A stretch of 23,669 nt of DNA, taken from the NCBI GenBank assembly GCA_035508795.1, contig DATJMJ010000108.1, forward strand, positions 1 to 23,669, read 5' to 3'. This DNA is from DATJMJ01 sp035508795 (GTDB lineage Bacteria; Actinomycetota; Acidimicrobiia; Acidimicrobiales; Palsa-688). Below, piece by piece: positions 6,439 to 13,442 of the stretch. The position numbers and the translations under genes are program-made. The notes under the pieces were generated by a model. It was not told the DNA's origin. It saw only the letters and a list, made by a program, of their open reading frames with translations, and ran no database searches. Position 1 is the stretch's first letter. Every line of letters begins with the position of its first letter.

Positions 6439-8879
6439 CCGACCGGCTCCCCGGAGCCTTCAACCGGCAGGACGACCAGGAACGACGTCCCTTCGGGCAC
6501 GTCCTCGATCGTCATCTCACCGCCGTGGGCGGTCACGATCCCCCGGGCGATGGAGACGCCCAGGCCGGCACCTTGAGCGCTTATGGCCCCGCGGGCCTGA
6601 GCGTCGAGCAACTGAGGCCTCATTTCCGCCGGTATACCTTGGCCGTTGTCTGCCACCCGGACCCCCACCTTGTCTTCGCCCAGGAGGAACACCTTCACCT
6701 TCACCTCGACATCGGGGCCGTTGTGGCGCAGGGCGTTGTCTAAGAGGTTGACGAACACCTGCTCCAGACGGTCGTGGTCGGCCCACACGGGCCCGAGGGC
6801 GGGAGGGCAGTCGACGTCGATGGCCAACGCTCGGTCCGGGGGCAGGCAGGAGACGGCGCCCGCGATCACGAGCGGCAGGTCGCACCAGTCCTGCTGGAGC
6901 CGCAAGAGCCCCGACTCGATGGCCGAGAAGTCGAGCAGGTCGCCCACGAGCCTGCCCATCCGCGCCGACTCGCTTGCGATCCGGTCCAAGAAGCGCAGTT
7001 TGGACTCTTCGTCCCAGGTGACGTCCGGCGCCAGCAGGCTCGTCGCGTACCCGCGGATGGCCGTGAGCGGCGTGCGCAGCTCGTGGCTCAGGCGGGAGAG
7101 GAAGTCCCGCTGGAGCTGGTGCGACCGCCTGAGCGCCGCCGCTTGCTGGTGGGCCTGCTCCGCCTCGTCCCGCTCCAGGGCAAGGCGGACCGAGCGGGCG
7201 GCGTCTTCGAGGAGGGCGACGGCGTCGTCGTGGCCGCCTGTTGCGCCCCATCGGGCGACCAGAGCCGCCACGGCCCCGGGCGCCTCGAAGGTCACCGCAA
7301 TGGCCTGGGCGCCGCTCGAAGCCGCAAGGACGTGCACGTTCGCCGACGCGACTGCCCCTACGAACGCCTTGGCGGCGTCGGTCCCGTCGCGCCTCGGCGG
7401 CTCGCGGTGAGCCTGGTTGTCGGCATCGACGAAAGCGACGCAGCGCATCGCGGCGCCGGCGTCCCCCTTCAGCCACAACTCGACCTCCATCGCCCGCAGG
7501 CCCCGCTGCAGCGACCGCAGGGCGTCGAGCAGCCCCGTCGAGACCGGCTCGGGCCCCGCGAGCACCTCGAGCACTTCCCGTATCGTCTCGAGCACCCTGT
7601 TGCGGGCCGTGACCTCGCCGAAGAGCCTGTCGCGGTCGATGGCGCCGGCGGCGTACCCGGCGTAGAGGGACACGAGGTCCATCTGGTCCCTCTGAGGCCG
7701 CCCGACCTTGGGCGAGCACCCTGTCAGCACGCCGATCAGGCCGGTCGGGCTTATCAGGGGCACCGCCCACGAGCTCCTGATCCCGGCCCGGCGCGCCAGC
7801 CCCGAATAGCCCGTCCAGGCGGCGCTTTGGAGGACGTCCTCGTCGATGGTCACACGCCTCGAGCCGGCAACCGCACCTGGCGGGCCGCCGCCCGCGCCGA
7901 CCGGCAGCGAGGACCAGGCGGCGAGGAGCTCGGCCGGGAGCCCGGAAGCGGCTACGAGGCGCAACGAACGGTCCTCGAGCAGGTGGATACAGAGCTGGCC
8001 GGTGCTCAGGGCCGAGCCGAGCGCCGAGATAATGAGAGGCAGGCTCGAGTTTGGCTTGGCGGAAGCCAGCTGGTCCACGAGGTACTGGAGGCGGGAGAGC
8101 TGGTGCCTCGCGGTCGCGTTGGGAGGGTGGCCCGACATGATGGCCACTACTTCTTCGGGGTTGGTCTCGGGGGGTGCCAGGTCGGCGGCGATCCGGCCCC
8201 GGTGCAGGACTAAGACGCGGTCGGCGAGGCGGAACACCTGCTCGACGTCGTGCGAGATGAGCAGCACGGTCGTGCCGCTGCGCTTCAGCCTGCCTATCAG
8301 CTCCTCCACCTGGCGGGTCTCGGGCACGCCGAGGGACGCCGTCGGTTCGTCGAGCACGAGCAGCCGCGGGGTGTTCCTCATGGCCTTGGCGACGGCGATC
8401 AGCTGGCGCTGCCCGCTCGACAGCGTCCCAACCGCACGAGAGCTGCTCACCTTGATCCCGTAGGAGGCAAGGAGGGCGTTAGTCGCTTGATTGGCCTTGG
8501 ACTCCGACACGAACATGCGCCCTCGCTCCCGCCCGAGGAACACGTTGGCCGAAACGTCCAGGTTGTCGCAAAGAGCTGCGTCCTGCCACACGACCGAGAC
8601 ACCGGCACCGGTCGCTACAGCAGTCGAACGAACCGGGGAGCCGGCAATGAGGACTTGCCCGGTGGCCGGTACGAGGTCGCCCACAACGCAGCGTACGACG
8701 GTCGACTTACCGGCGCCGTTTTCCCCCATCAAGGCGACGAGCTGGCCTGCCAGGATGTCGAACGCGACGCCCTGGAGCACGGGGGTGTCGCCGTACCAGA
8801 CCGACACGTCCTTCACGCTGAGCAGGGGCTGGCCGTCGATGACGTGTGACGAAAACAGCTCGGCCCGGGTCGCGACCAT
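6435..8879 (-). CDS. Histidine kinase with N-terminal ABC ATPase domain
   Basis: An 814-aa soluble protein without membrane segments. Residues 18-250 are a full ABC ATPase of the CUT2 sugar type: Walker A GENGAGKST (52-60), Q-loop VVWQD, signature LSSGQRQ (153-159), Walker B LLVLDEPTASLG (from 173) and switch H210. Residues about 260-418 are a GAF domain, about 420-570 a second GAF-like domain joined by helices, then a coiled linker. HisKA follows with phospho-acceptor H599 (FLSRLSHELRTPLTAIRGY), and HATPase_c with N-box NLLDNALRH (N715), DNGQGIP and GAGLGVS. All catalytic residues of both enzymes are present, so neither part looks vestigial. The stop overlaps the response-regulator start by 4 bases. 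The ABC part resembles the single-domain transporter ATPase at 3232-4080, including the CDNLD and FLGRE segments. Inferred role: the ABC domain docks on the sugar permease, or senses ATP or flux, and tunes the kinase. ATG 8879 is the only sensible start. Confidence 0.93.
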   Translation of the reverse strand: MVATRAELFSSHVIDGQPLLSVKDVSVWYGDTPVLQGVAFDILAGQLVALMGENGAGKSTVVRCVVGDLVPATGQVLIAGSPVRSTAVATGAGVSVVWQDAALCDNLDVSANVFLGRERGRMFVSESKANQATNALLASYGIKVSSSRAVGTLSSGQRQLIAVAKAMRNTPRLLVLDEPTASLGVPETRQVEELIGRLKRSGTTVLLISHDVEQVFRLADRVLVLHRGRIAADLAPPETNPEEVVAIMSGHPPNATARHQLSRLQYLVDQLASAKPNSSLPLIISALGSALSTGQLCIHLLEDRSLRLVAASGLPAELLAAWSSLPVGAGGGPPGAVAGSRRVTIDEDVLQSAAWTGYSGLARRAGIRSSWAVPLISPTGLIGVLTGCSPKVGRPQRDQMDLVSLYAGYAAGAIDRDRLFGEVTARNRVLETIREVLEVLAGPEPVSTGLLDALRSLQRGLRAMEVELWLKGDAGAAMRCVAFVDADNQAHREPPRRDGTDAAKAFVGAVASANVHVLAASSGAQAIAVTFEAPGAVAALVARWGATGGHDDAVALLEDAARSVRLALERDEAEQAHQQAAALRRSHQLQRDFLSRLSHELRTPLTAIRGYATSLLAPDVTWDEESKLRFLDRIASESARMGRLVGDLLDFSAIESGLLRLQQDWCDLPLVIAGAVSCLPPDRALAIDVDCPPALGPVWADHDRLEQVFVNLLDNALRHNGPDVEVKVKVFLLGEDKVGVRVADNGQGIPAEMRPQLLDAQARGAISAQGAGLGVSIARGIVTAHGGEMTIEDVPEGTSFLVVLPVEGSGEPVG

Positions 8880-8915
8880 CGCTACCAGTCTGCTCCCTCT
8901 TGGTGGCCGGTCGCG

Positions 8916-8935
8916 CCGCGGCCCTCGGCCCGCGG
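8916..8935 (-). terminator. Hairpin between membrane-protein and kinase genes
   Basis: CCGCGG at 8916-8921 and 8930-8935 form a 6-bp stem around an 8-base loop in the 65-bp gap after the membrane-protein stop. Weak, without a T-run; it may mark the boundary between the housekeeping genes and the sensory operon. Confidence 0.3.
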
Positions 8936-8944
8936 GCTAGGGCT

Positions 8945-9898
8945 TCAGTTGGCGAGAGCCAGGCTCGCGTAGCTGTCGAAGTCGCCGTAAAGGTCGCGCC
9001 GGCCCTCAGCGCGCTCAGCCCGGTCCGCCCGGTCGGCTCGGGCCGCCCACCCGGCTGGCCCGCGAGCATGCCTCGCAGCATGAGCCGGGACATATTCCCT
9101 CGCGACAAGCGGGCCGGTTACTTCACCGAGACCACTCGAGACGTGAGCCGGCCGGCGTTCGGGGGCTGCCTGCGCGGGTGCCGCTGTGCGCTCTGCCTGC
9201 GGGGCGGGATCCCCGGTTGCAGCAGGGGGGGCTGCAGCGGGGAGGAGCGGGGCCGTCGCGGCCACCGGGGCGGCAATGGGGTGGGGCGCAAGCCTTGCCT
9301 CAGCCCGCGTCCGGTTGCCCGGCTTGGCACGCGCCGAGGTCACCAGTAGGCAGAGGTAGCCCACGAGAGCGACGTCGGTGACTGCCTGCAACGCGACCGC
9401 TGGTGCCGAAGCCGTGGCTGCGGCAGCCAATGCCGTCAGCGCTACCAGGGACAACAAGACGATTAGCACGTCCCTTCGCCGGCGCCGTGTCGCCGCCCGC
9501 TTGTAGTCCATGGCGGCTAGTGCAAGGGGCTCCGGGAGGGAGGCCTTCGCCGAGGTCGTCGGGAGCGGCCCCGCCGGAGCATTGGCGGACGGCCCCGCCG
9601 GAGCGCCGAACACCCCCACCGCAGCCCCGTAGAGCCCCGCCGGGGAGACAGGCAGAGCCGCGGGAGCGCCATGAGGCGGCCTGCCGGCAGTGGCGAGCGA
9701 CCCGGCAGACGGGCCGGCGCCCCCGGCAAAAGGCCCCGCGAGATTGGGATTTGAGTAGGGCGCGGAGGCAGCGTGCTGCAAAACGCGCAGTTCGTACTTG
9801 AAAAGCCCAATAGTGTCAGCAGTTGTCGGCCGGCGCGACCAGAACCAGTAAATAAGGACTACGACCCAGAGGCTCGCGACCAAAAACTCAGCACCCAT
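8945..9898 (-). CDS. Probable SepX/GlpR-like membrane protein
   Basis: 317-aa membrane protein. The N-terminal segment (residues 5-20) is followed by YWFWSRRP and IGLFKYELRVL; a Pro/Ala/Gly-rich loop (about 45-125) leads to an Arg-rich patch (137-142) and two closely spaced membrane helices (143-161, 167-188), then a long Ala/Pro-rich tail ending RRDLYGDFDSYASLALAN. This layout, with a membrane helix then a WxxRRP-type motif and RRRRR before a helical hairpin, resembles SepX/GlpR proteins that sit near galU in Streptomyces and Corynebacterium and work with FtsZ partners at the divisome. That identification is from memory of the pattern and the galU neighbourhood, not from an alignment. The ATG at 9898 follows GAGGAG at a good distance. 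Confidence 0.55.
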   Translation of the reverse strand: MGAEFLVASLWVVVLIYWFWSRRPTTADTIGLFKYELRVLQHAASAPYSNPNLAGPFAGGAGPSAGSLATAGRPPHGAPAALPVSPAGLYGAAVGVFGAPAGPSANAPAGPLPTTSAKASLPEPLALAAMDYKRAATRRRRRDVLIVLLSLVALTALAAAATASAPAVALQAVTDVALVGYLCLLVTSARAKPGNRTRAEARLAPHPIAAPVAATAPLLPAAAPPAATGDPAPQAERTAAPAQAAPERRPAHVSSGLGEVTGPLVAREYVPAHAARHARGPAGWAARADRADRAERAEGRRDLYGDFDSYASLALAN

Positions 9899-10020
9899 AT
9901 CGCAACTCCTCGGACACCCGCTTCTCCTTTAACGCAAGGTAGCCGGGAATTGCACAAGAATGGTGGATCCCAGGCCGAGGGCACGAGCGCCCGCTTATGC
10001 GCTACGCCAAAAAGGGGTAA

Positions 10021-10614
10021 TCAGACCTGGAATTCCGATGAACCGCCGATGAGGCCGTCTATCTCATCTTCGATGGGCAATGCACGATTTGCCTCCATCG
10101 AAACAGGCCCATTGAGCGGGGCGCTCACCAAACCCTCCGCCTCTCTCCGCCAGTTGCCGCTCCGCCCACCGGTCTTTTCCCAGAGCGCGAGATCCCCGAT
10201 AACCATGCCCCGATCGAAGGACTTGCACATGTCGTAAATGGTCAAGGCGGCCACCGAGCAGGCCGTGAGAGCTTCCATCTCGACACCCGTCCGGTCGACC
10301 GTCTCGACCTGAGTCTCAACCTCGACGTGGTCATCCCCGATCGTGAAATTGATCGTGACCGCACCGACAAGCAACGGGTGGCACAACGGTATGAGCTGAG
10401 CAGCCTGCTTGGCGGCTTGGATCCCGGCCACACGCGACACGGCCAGGACGTCGCCCTTGGTAATGGCGTTGCTTGCAACCTTCGCCGTCGTCTCGGGCTG
10501 CATGAACACCTTGCAGCGCGCCACCGCCCGGCGGTGCGTCGCCTCCTTGGGCGTGACGTCCACCATCCGCGCCCGGCCGAGCGGGTCCACGTGGGTCAGA
10601 CCGCGTTCGGGCAC
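10021..10614 (-). CDS. moaC: Cyclic pyranopterin monophosphate synthase MoaC
   Basis: Second enzyme of molybdenum-cofactor synthesis: converts the MoaA product 3',8-cyclo-7,8-dihydro-GTP to cyclic pyranopterin monophosphate. The fold is complete: RMVDVTPKEATHR, KGDVLAVSRVAGIQAAK (K53), LIPLCHPL (H79), TGVEMEALTACSVAALTIYDMCKS (D128 and K131, same numbers as the E. coli catalytic residues) and GGRSG. The GTG at 10614 gives an N-terminus aligning with E. coli MoaC; a longer GTG start at 10650 is possible, and neither has a clear ribosome-binding site. At 197 aa it is about 40 residues longer than usual because of a C-terminal tail after GNWRREAEG, of unknown role. Gap of 168-204 bp behind moaA. 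Confidence 0.93.
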   Translation of the reverse strand: MPERGLTHVDPLGRARMVDVTPKEATHRRAVARCKVFMQPETTAKVASNAITKGDVLAVSRVAGIQAAKQAAQLIPLCHPLLVGAVTINFTIGDDHVEVETQVETVDRTGVEMEALTACSVAALTIYDMCKSFDRGMVIGDLALWEKTGGRSGNWRREAEGLVSAPLNGPVSMEANRALPIEDEIDGLIGGSSEFQV

Positions 10615-10716
10615 GGCGGACAGTCTACGCGAGCAGGGGGGATGTGCCACATAACCGCTCGGCCGCCGGCGCCGGCTACACGAGCACGCTGGGCTTTAAC
10701 GGAGTTGCTCAGTTGT

Positions 10717-10735
10717 CCGGGCGCTCCCTGCCCGG
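10717..10735 (-). terminator. Hairpin after moaA
   Basis: CCGGGC (10717-10722) and GCCCGG (10730-10735) pair around a 7-base loop in the 168-bp gap between moaA and moaC. GC-rich, without a T-run; possible weak terminator. Confidence 0.3.
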
Positions 10736-10818
10736 CGCCGGCCCAGCAAGGACAGCACCCAGCAGGGGGGTGGGACGAGCGGCAGAGGAGCACCCGGCTA
10801 AGCCCCGCCCGCCCGCGG

Positions 10819-11805
10819 TCACCCGCCGATCTGGCTCATGCTGCGCGCAGGCCGGACAAAGGTGACCTTGCCTATCTGGTGGCCGGCCCACTTGGCGGCT
10901 ACCTCCGCCTCGATCGCCTCCACCAGTTGCTCGTCGGTGCCGCCAGAGCGCAGCAAGGCCCGCAGGTCGCGCTCGCGGACGGCGAAGAGGCAGCTCCGCA
11001 ACGCTCCCTCGGCGGTAATGCGGACCCTGTCACAACTCTCGCAAAACGGCCGGGTGACGCTCGCGATGACGCCCAGTTCGCCCTGGCCGTCGGCGTAGCG
11101 GTAGTGCTCGGCCGGCTCCGCGCCGCTCCGGGCAACCGGCTCGAGAGGGAAGACGGCGTTGACCCTCGCCAGGATCTCGCCCGCCGGGACCACCCTGTCG
11201 GCTGCCCACTCCCCCGCGCCGTCGAGGGGCATGAACTCGATGAAGCGCAGTGTCACGCCACGCTCACGGCTGTACCGGGCCAGGTCGACAACCTCGTCGT
11301 CGTTTACGCCGCGCATGAGCACGGCGTTCACCTTCACCGGCCAAAGACCGGCCTCGCACGCAGCGTCCACCCCCTTTAGGACCGAGGCCAACATGTCCCT
11401 GCCGGTGATCGCCGCAAAGCGGTCGCGCTGCAGGGAGTCGCACGAGATCGTCACCCTGTGTAGCCCAGCCTTCTTCAAGGGCAGCGCCAGGCGCTCCAAG
11501 GTGGCGCCGTTGGTGGTCATCGAAAGCTCCACCGGGTACCGGGCAAGTTTCGCCACGAGATCCGGCAATGCCGCCCTTACCGTCGGCTCGCCGCCGGTCA
11601 GGCGGATGGAGGTGATGCCGAACTCGCCCACAAAGATCCCGGCCAAGCGCTCGATTTCTTCGAAGGTCAGGACCTCGTCGCGCGGCAACCAGTGCATGTC
11701 CTCTTTCGGCATGCAGTACTGGCAGCGAAAATTGCAGCGGTCGGTGATCGACAGGCGGAGGTCGACGACTTGCCGGCCAAAGCGGTCCACGAGAGGCCGG
11801 GTCAT
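10819..11805 (-). CDS. moaA: GTP 3',8-cyclase MoaA
   Basis: Radical-SAM enzyme that starts molybdenum-cofactor synthesis by cyclising GTP (328 aa, normal length). The radical-SAM cluster motif is C24-x3-C28-x2-C31 (CNFRCQYC), with the SAM-binding GGEP at 71-74. The second, substrate-binding cluster is C255-x2-C258-x13-C272 (FCESCDRVRIT...RSCLF). The protein ends in the family's double glycine (SQIGG). It starts 27 bp after the galU stop on the same strand and is probably co-transcribed with it. With moaC next downstream it supplies cyclic pyranopterin monophosphate; moaD/moaE/moeA are not in the window. Confidence 0.97.
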   Translation of the reverse strand: MTRPLVDRFGRQVVDLRLSITDRCNFRCQYCMPKEDMHWLPRDEVLTFEEIERLAGIFVGEFGITSIRLTGGEPTVRAALPDLVAKLARYPVELSMTTNGATLERLALPLKKAGLHRVTISCDSLQRDRFAAITGRDMLASVLKGVDAACEAGLWPVKVNAVLMRGVNDDEVVDLARYSRERGVTLRFIEFMPLDGAGEWAADRVVPAGEILARVNAVFPLEPVARSGAEPAEHYRYADGQGELGVIASVTRPFCESCDRVRITAEGALRSCLFAVRERDLRALLRSGGTDEQLVEAIEAEVAAKWAGHQIGKVTFVRPARSMSQIGG

Positions 11806-11832
11806 CCTGCGCCAGCCACCCCGTACCTCGTT

Positions 11833-12711
11833 TCAGTCATCCCTGGAGAGGCGCTCGGTGAGGAACTTGCGGAAAGACGGCCCGAGATCGTCGCGCTCCA
11901 GTGCGAGCTCGACCGTCGCGATCAGGTAATCGAGCTTGTTACCAACGTCGAACCTGCCGTCCCGGAACGTCCAGCCGTAAACAGGTTCTTGCTCTGCCAG
12001 CTTTTTAATCGCGTCGGTCAACTGGATCTCGCCCCCCCGCCCGGGCGGGGTGTCGGCCAGTACGTCGAATATGGCGGGCCCGAAAACATAGCGGCCCATT
12101 ACCGCCAGGTTGGACGGCGCCTCCTCGGGGGACGGCTTCTCGACAAGATCCTCGACTCTCACGACGTTTTCTTCGAGGGGTTTCACGTCTGCGCACCCGT
12201 AGGAGGAGATGTCCTTTTTTGGTACCTCTTTGAGGGCGATGACGCTGTGGCCGTAATGCTCGAACGCTTTCAGCATGCCCGGGAGCACCCCCGAGCCGGG
12301 GTGCATGATGTCGTCGCCCAGCAAAACGGCGAAGGGGGCGTCCCCGACGTGTTCGGCAGCAACCATCACCGCGTGCCCGAGGCCGCGCGGCTCTCCTTGG
12401 CGGACGTAATGGATGTCGGCCATCTCGGCGATGCGGCGGACCTCGGCGAGGTCAGCGGTCTTGCCACCCTGCTCGAGGTAGTACTCGAGCTCGAAGGACC
12501 GGTCGAAATGGTCCTCGAGGCTCCTCTTGCCCCGCCCGGTGATCACCAGGATGTCGGTGATGCCGACCGAGACCGCTTCCTCGACGACGTACTGGATGGC
12601 GGGCTTGTCCACGAGCGGGAGCATCTCTTTTGGCTGGGCTTTGGTCGCGGGCAGGAACCTCGTGCCAAGCCCTGCAGCCGGGATGACCGCTTTGCGAACC
12701 TGCTGTGCCAT
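11833..12711 (-). CDS. galU: UTP-glucose-1-phosphate uridylyltransferase
   Basis: Makes UDP-glucose from UTP and glucose-1-phosphate for cell-wall and polysaccharide synthesis (292 aa, typical length). Signatures are the nucleotide loop PAAGLGTRFLPATKAQPKEM (11-30), the substrate Lys/Asp region LVDKPAIQY, metal-binding LLGDD (131-135), VEKP, and GGEIQLTDAI (226-235). The ATG at 12711 has a strong AAAGGAGGG site. First gene of the galU-moaA-moaC group. A 12-bp direct repeat lies just upstream in its leader. Confidence 0.97.
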   Translation of the reverse strand: MAQQVRKAVIPAAGLGTRFLPATKAQPKEMLPLVDKPAIQYVVEEAVSVGITDILVITGRGKRSLEDHFDRSFELEYYLEQGGKTADLAEVRRIAEMADIHYVRQGEPRGLGHAVMVAAEHVGDAPFAVLLGDDIMHPGSGVLPGMLKAFEHYGHSVIALKEVPKKDISSYGCADVKPLEENVVRVEDLVEKPSPEEAPSNLAVMGRYVFGPAIFDVLADTPPGRGGEIQLTDAIKKLAEQEPVYGWTFRDGRFDVGNKLDYLIATVELALERDDLGPSFRKFLTERLSRDD

Positions 12712-12725
12712 CGAGCCCTCCTTTG

Positions 12726-12752
12726 GGGCGCCTGCTCAATGGGCGCCTGCTC
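12726..12752. repeat. 12-bp direct repeat in galU leader
   Basis: GGGCGCCTGCTC occurs at 12726-12737 and again at 12741-12752 without a mismatch, separated by AAT. It ends about 15 bp from the galU start and abuts the ribosome-binding site, so it would lie in the 5' leader and could affect translation or be a regulator site. Confidence 0.6.
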
Positions 12753-12892
12753 CCCGGCACCGGTGAGCTCCAAGGGTCGCGCCGCCCACTCCTGTTTACC
12801 ATTGCGCTGGCGATTGATGAACTGAAGAGCTGCTGAAATTGCGCCTCCGGGAGCTGGGCGCCAAGTCGGTACGTCGAGCCGGCGGCTGACGG

Positions 12893-12898
12893 TACAAT
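12893..12898 (+). promoter_or_regulatory. Possible -10 box for the FmdB-type gene
   Basis: TACAAT lies 77 bp upstream of the FmdB-type start in the divergent gap with galU. No good -35 is seen 17 bp before it. TTAGCA (12898-12903) and TGCTAA (12919-12924) form a spaced inverted repeat directly downstream that could be an operator. Confidence 0.35.
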
Positions 12899-12974
12899 TA
12901 GCAATGCAGCCTGCCGACTGCTAACTGCTACCGAGCTCCTGCGGGACCGCTGACGAAAGGGCCTCCTCAGCCAA

Positions 12975-13367
12975 ATGCCAACCTACGAGTACGCATGCAA
13001 GGCTTGCGGCCAGCACGTCGAAGTCGTCCAGTCGTTCAAGGACAGTGCGCTCACCGAGTGCCCGGTGTGCGGCGGGCCGCTGCGCAAGGTCTTCGGCAAC
13101 ATCGGCATAACGTTCAAGGGCAGCGGTTTCTACAGGACCGACAGCCGGTCGGCGAGCACCTCGAGCAGCTCGGGCAAGAGCGGCGACAAGAGCGGGGAGA
13201 CTAAGTCGTCCGAGGCGAGCACCGGCTCGAGCTCTTCCAAGACGCCAGAGCCATCCTCCACCGGAGGCGGTGGGAGCAAGGAGGGTGGCGGCAAGGACGG
13301 TGCCGGCAAGACCGGGACGTCGAGCAAGGGCACGAGCAGCGCGAGCACGTCGGCCGCTTCTGCCTGA
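12975..13367 (+). CDS. FmdB-family zinc-ribbon protein
   Basis: A small protein whose first 45 residues are the FmdB/CxxC zinc ribbon: MPTYEYACKACG with C8-x2-C11, then C29PVC32GGPLRKVF, and the family's FKGSGFYRTDS. FmdB was first described as a putative regulator near formamidase genes; the true role is unknown and the fold may bind nucleic acid or protein. From about residue 55 to 130 the chain is low-complexity Ser, Gly, Lys and Thr without structure. It diverges from galU across 263 bp and converges with tldE. A GAAAGGG lies about 12 bases before the ATG. Confidence 0.85.
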   Translation: MPTYEYACKACGQHVEVVQSFKDSALTECPVCGGPLRKVFGNIGITFKGSGFYRTDSRSASTSSSSGKSGDKSGETKSSEASTGSSSSKTPEPSSTGGGGSKEGGGKDGAGKTGTSSKGTSSASTSAASA

Positions 13368-13398
13368 GCGGACGCCCTTACCTGAGCAGACGCCCTTG
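13363..13398. repeat. 18-bp tandem repeat at end of FmdB-type gene
   Basis: CCTGAGCGGACGCCCTTA (13363-13380) is followed at once by CCTGAGCAGACGCCCTTG (13381-13398), 16 of 18 bases identical. The first copy holds the stop codon. GCTCAGG, complementary to the CCTGAGC start, recurs twice within the next 50 bp, so the region could form the hairpins of a bidirectional terminator between the convergent genes. Confidence 0.6.
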
Positions 13399-13442
13399 AC
13401 AGCTTTCGCTCAGGCGGCTTGAGGCTCGGGCCGGTCCCGGGC

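Noticed and set aside
6517..7770. 417-aa minus-strand frame inside the kinase gene
   Set aside because: Out-of-frame shadow of the HisKA/HATPase region made almost wholly of Arg, Gly, Ala and Pro.
6774..8213. Plus-strand open frame of 479 aa opposite the kinase gene
   Set aside because: Antisense shadow; no motifs, Arg/Pro/Gly-rich, while the kinase frame is fully supported.
9540..9610. Repeated GGCCCCGCCGGAGC words
   Set aside because: They encode the Ala/Pro/Gly-rich loop of the membrane protein and are explained by low-complexity coding.
10651..10818. Molybdenum-cofactor riboswitch between moaA and moaC
   Set aside because: Only a short 6-bp GC hairpin is visible, nothing like the large conserved Moco motif, and it lies after moaA rather than before it.
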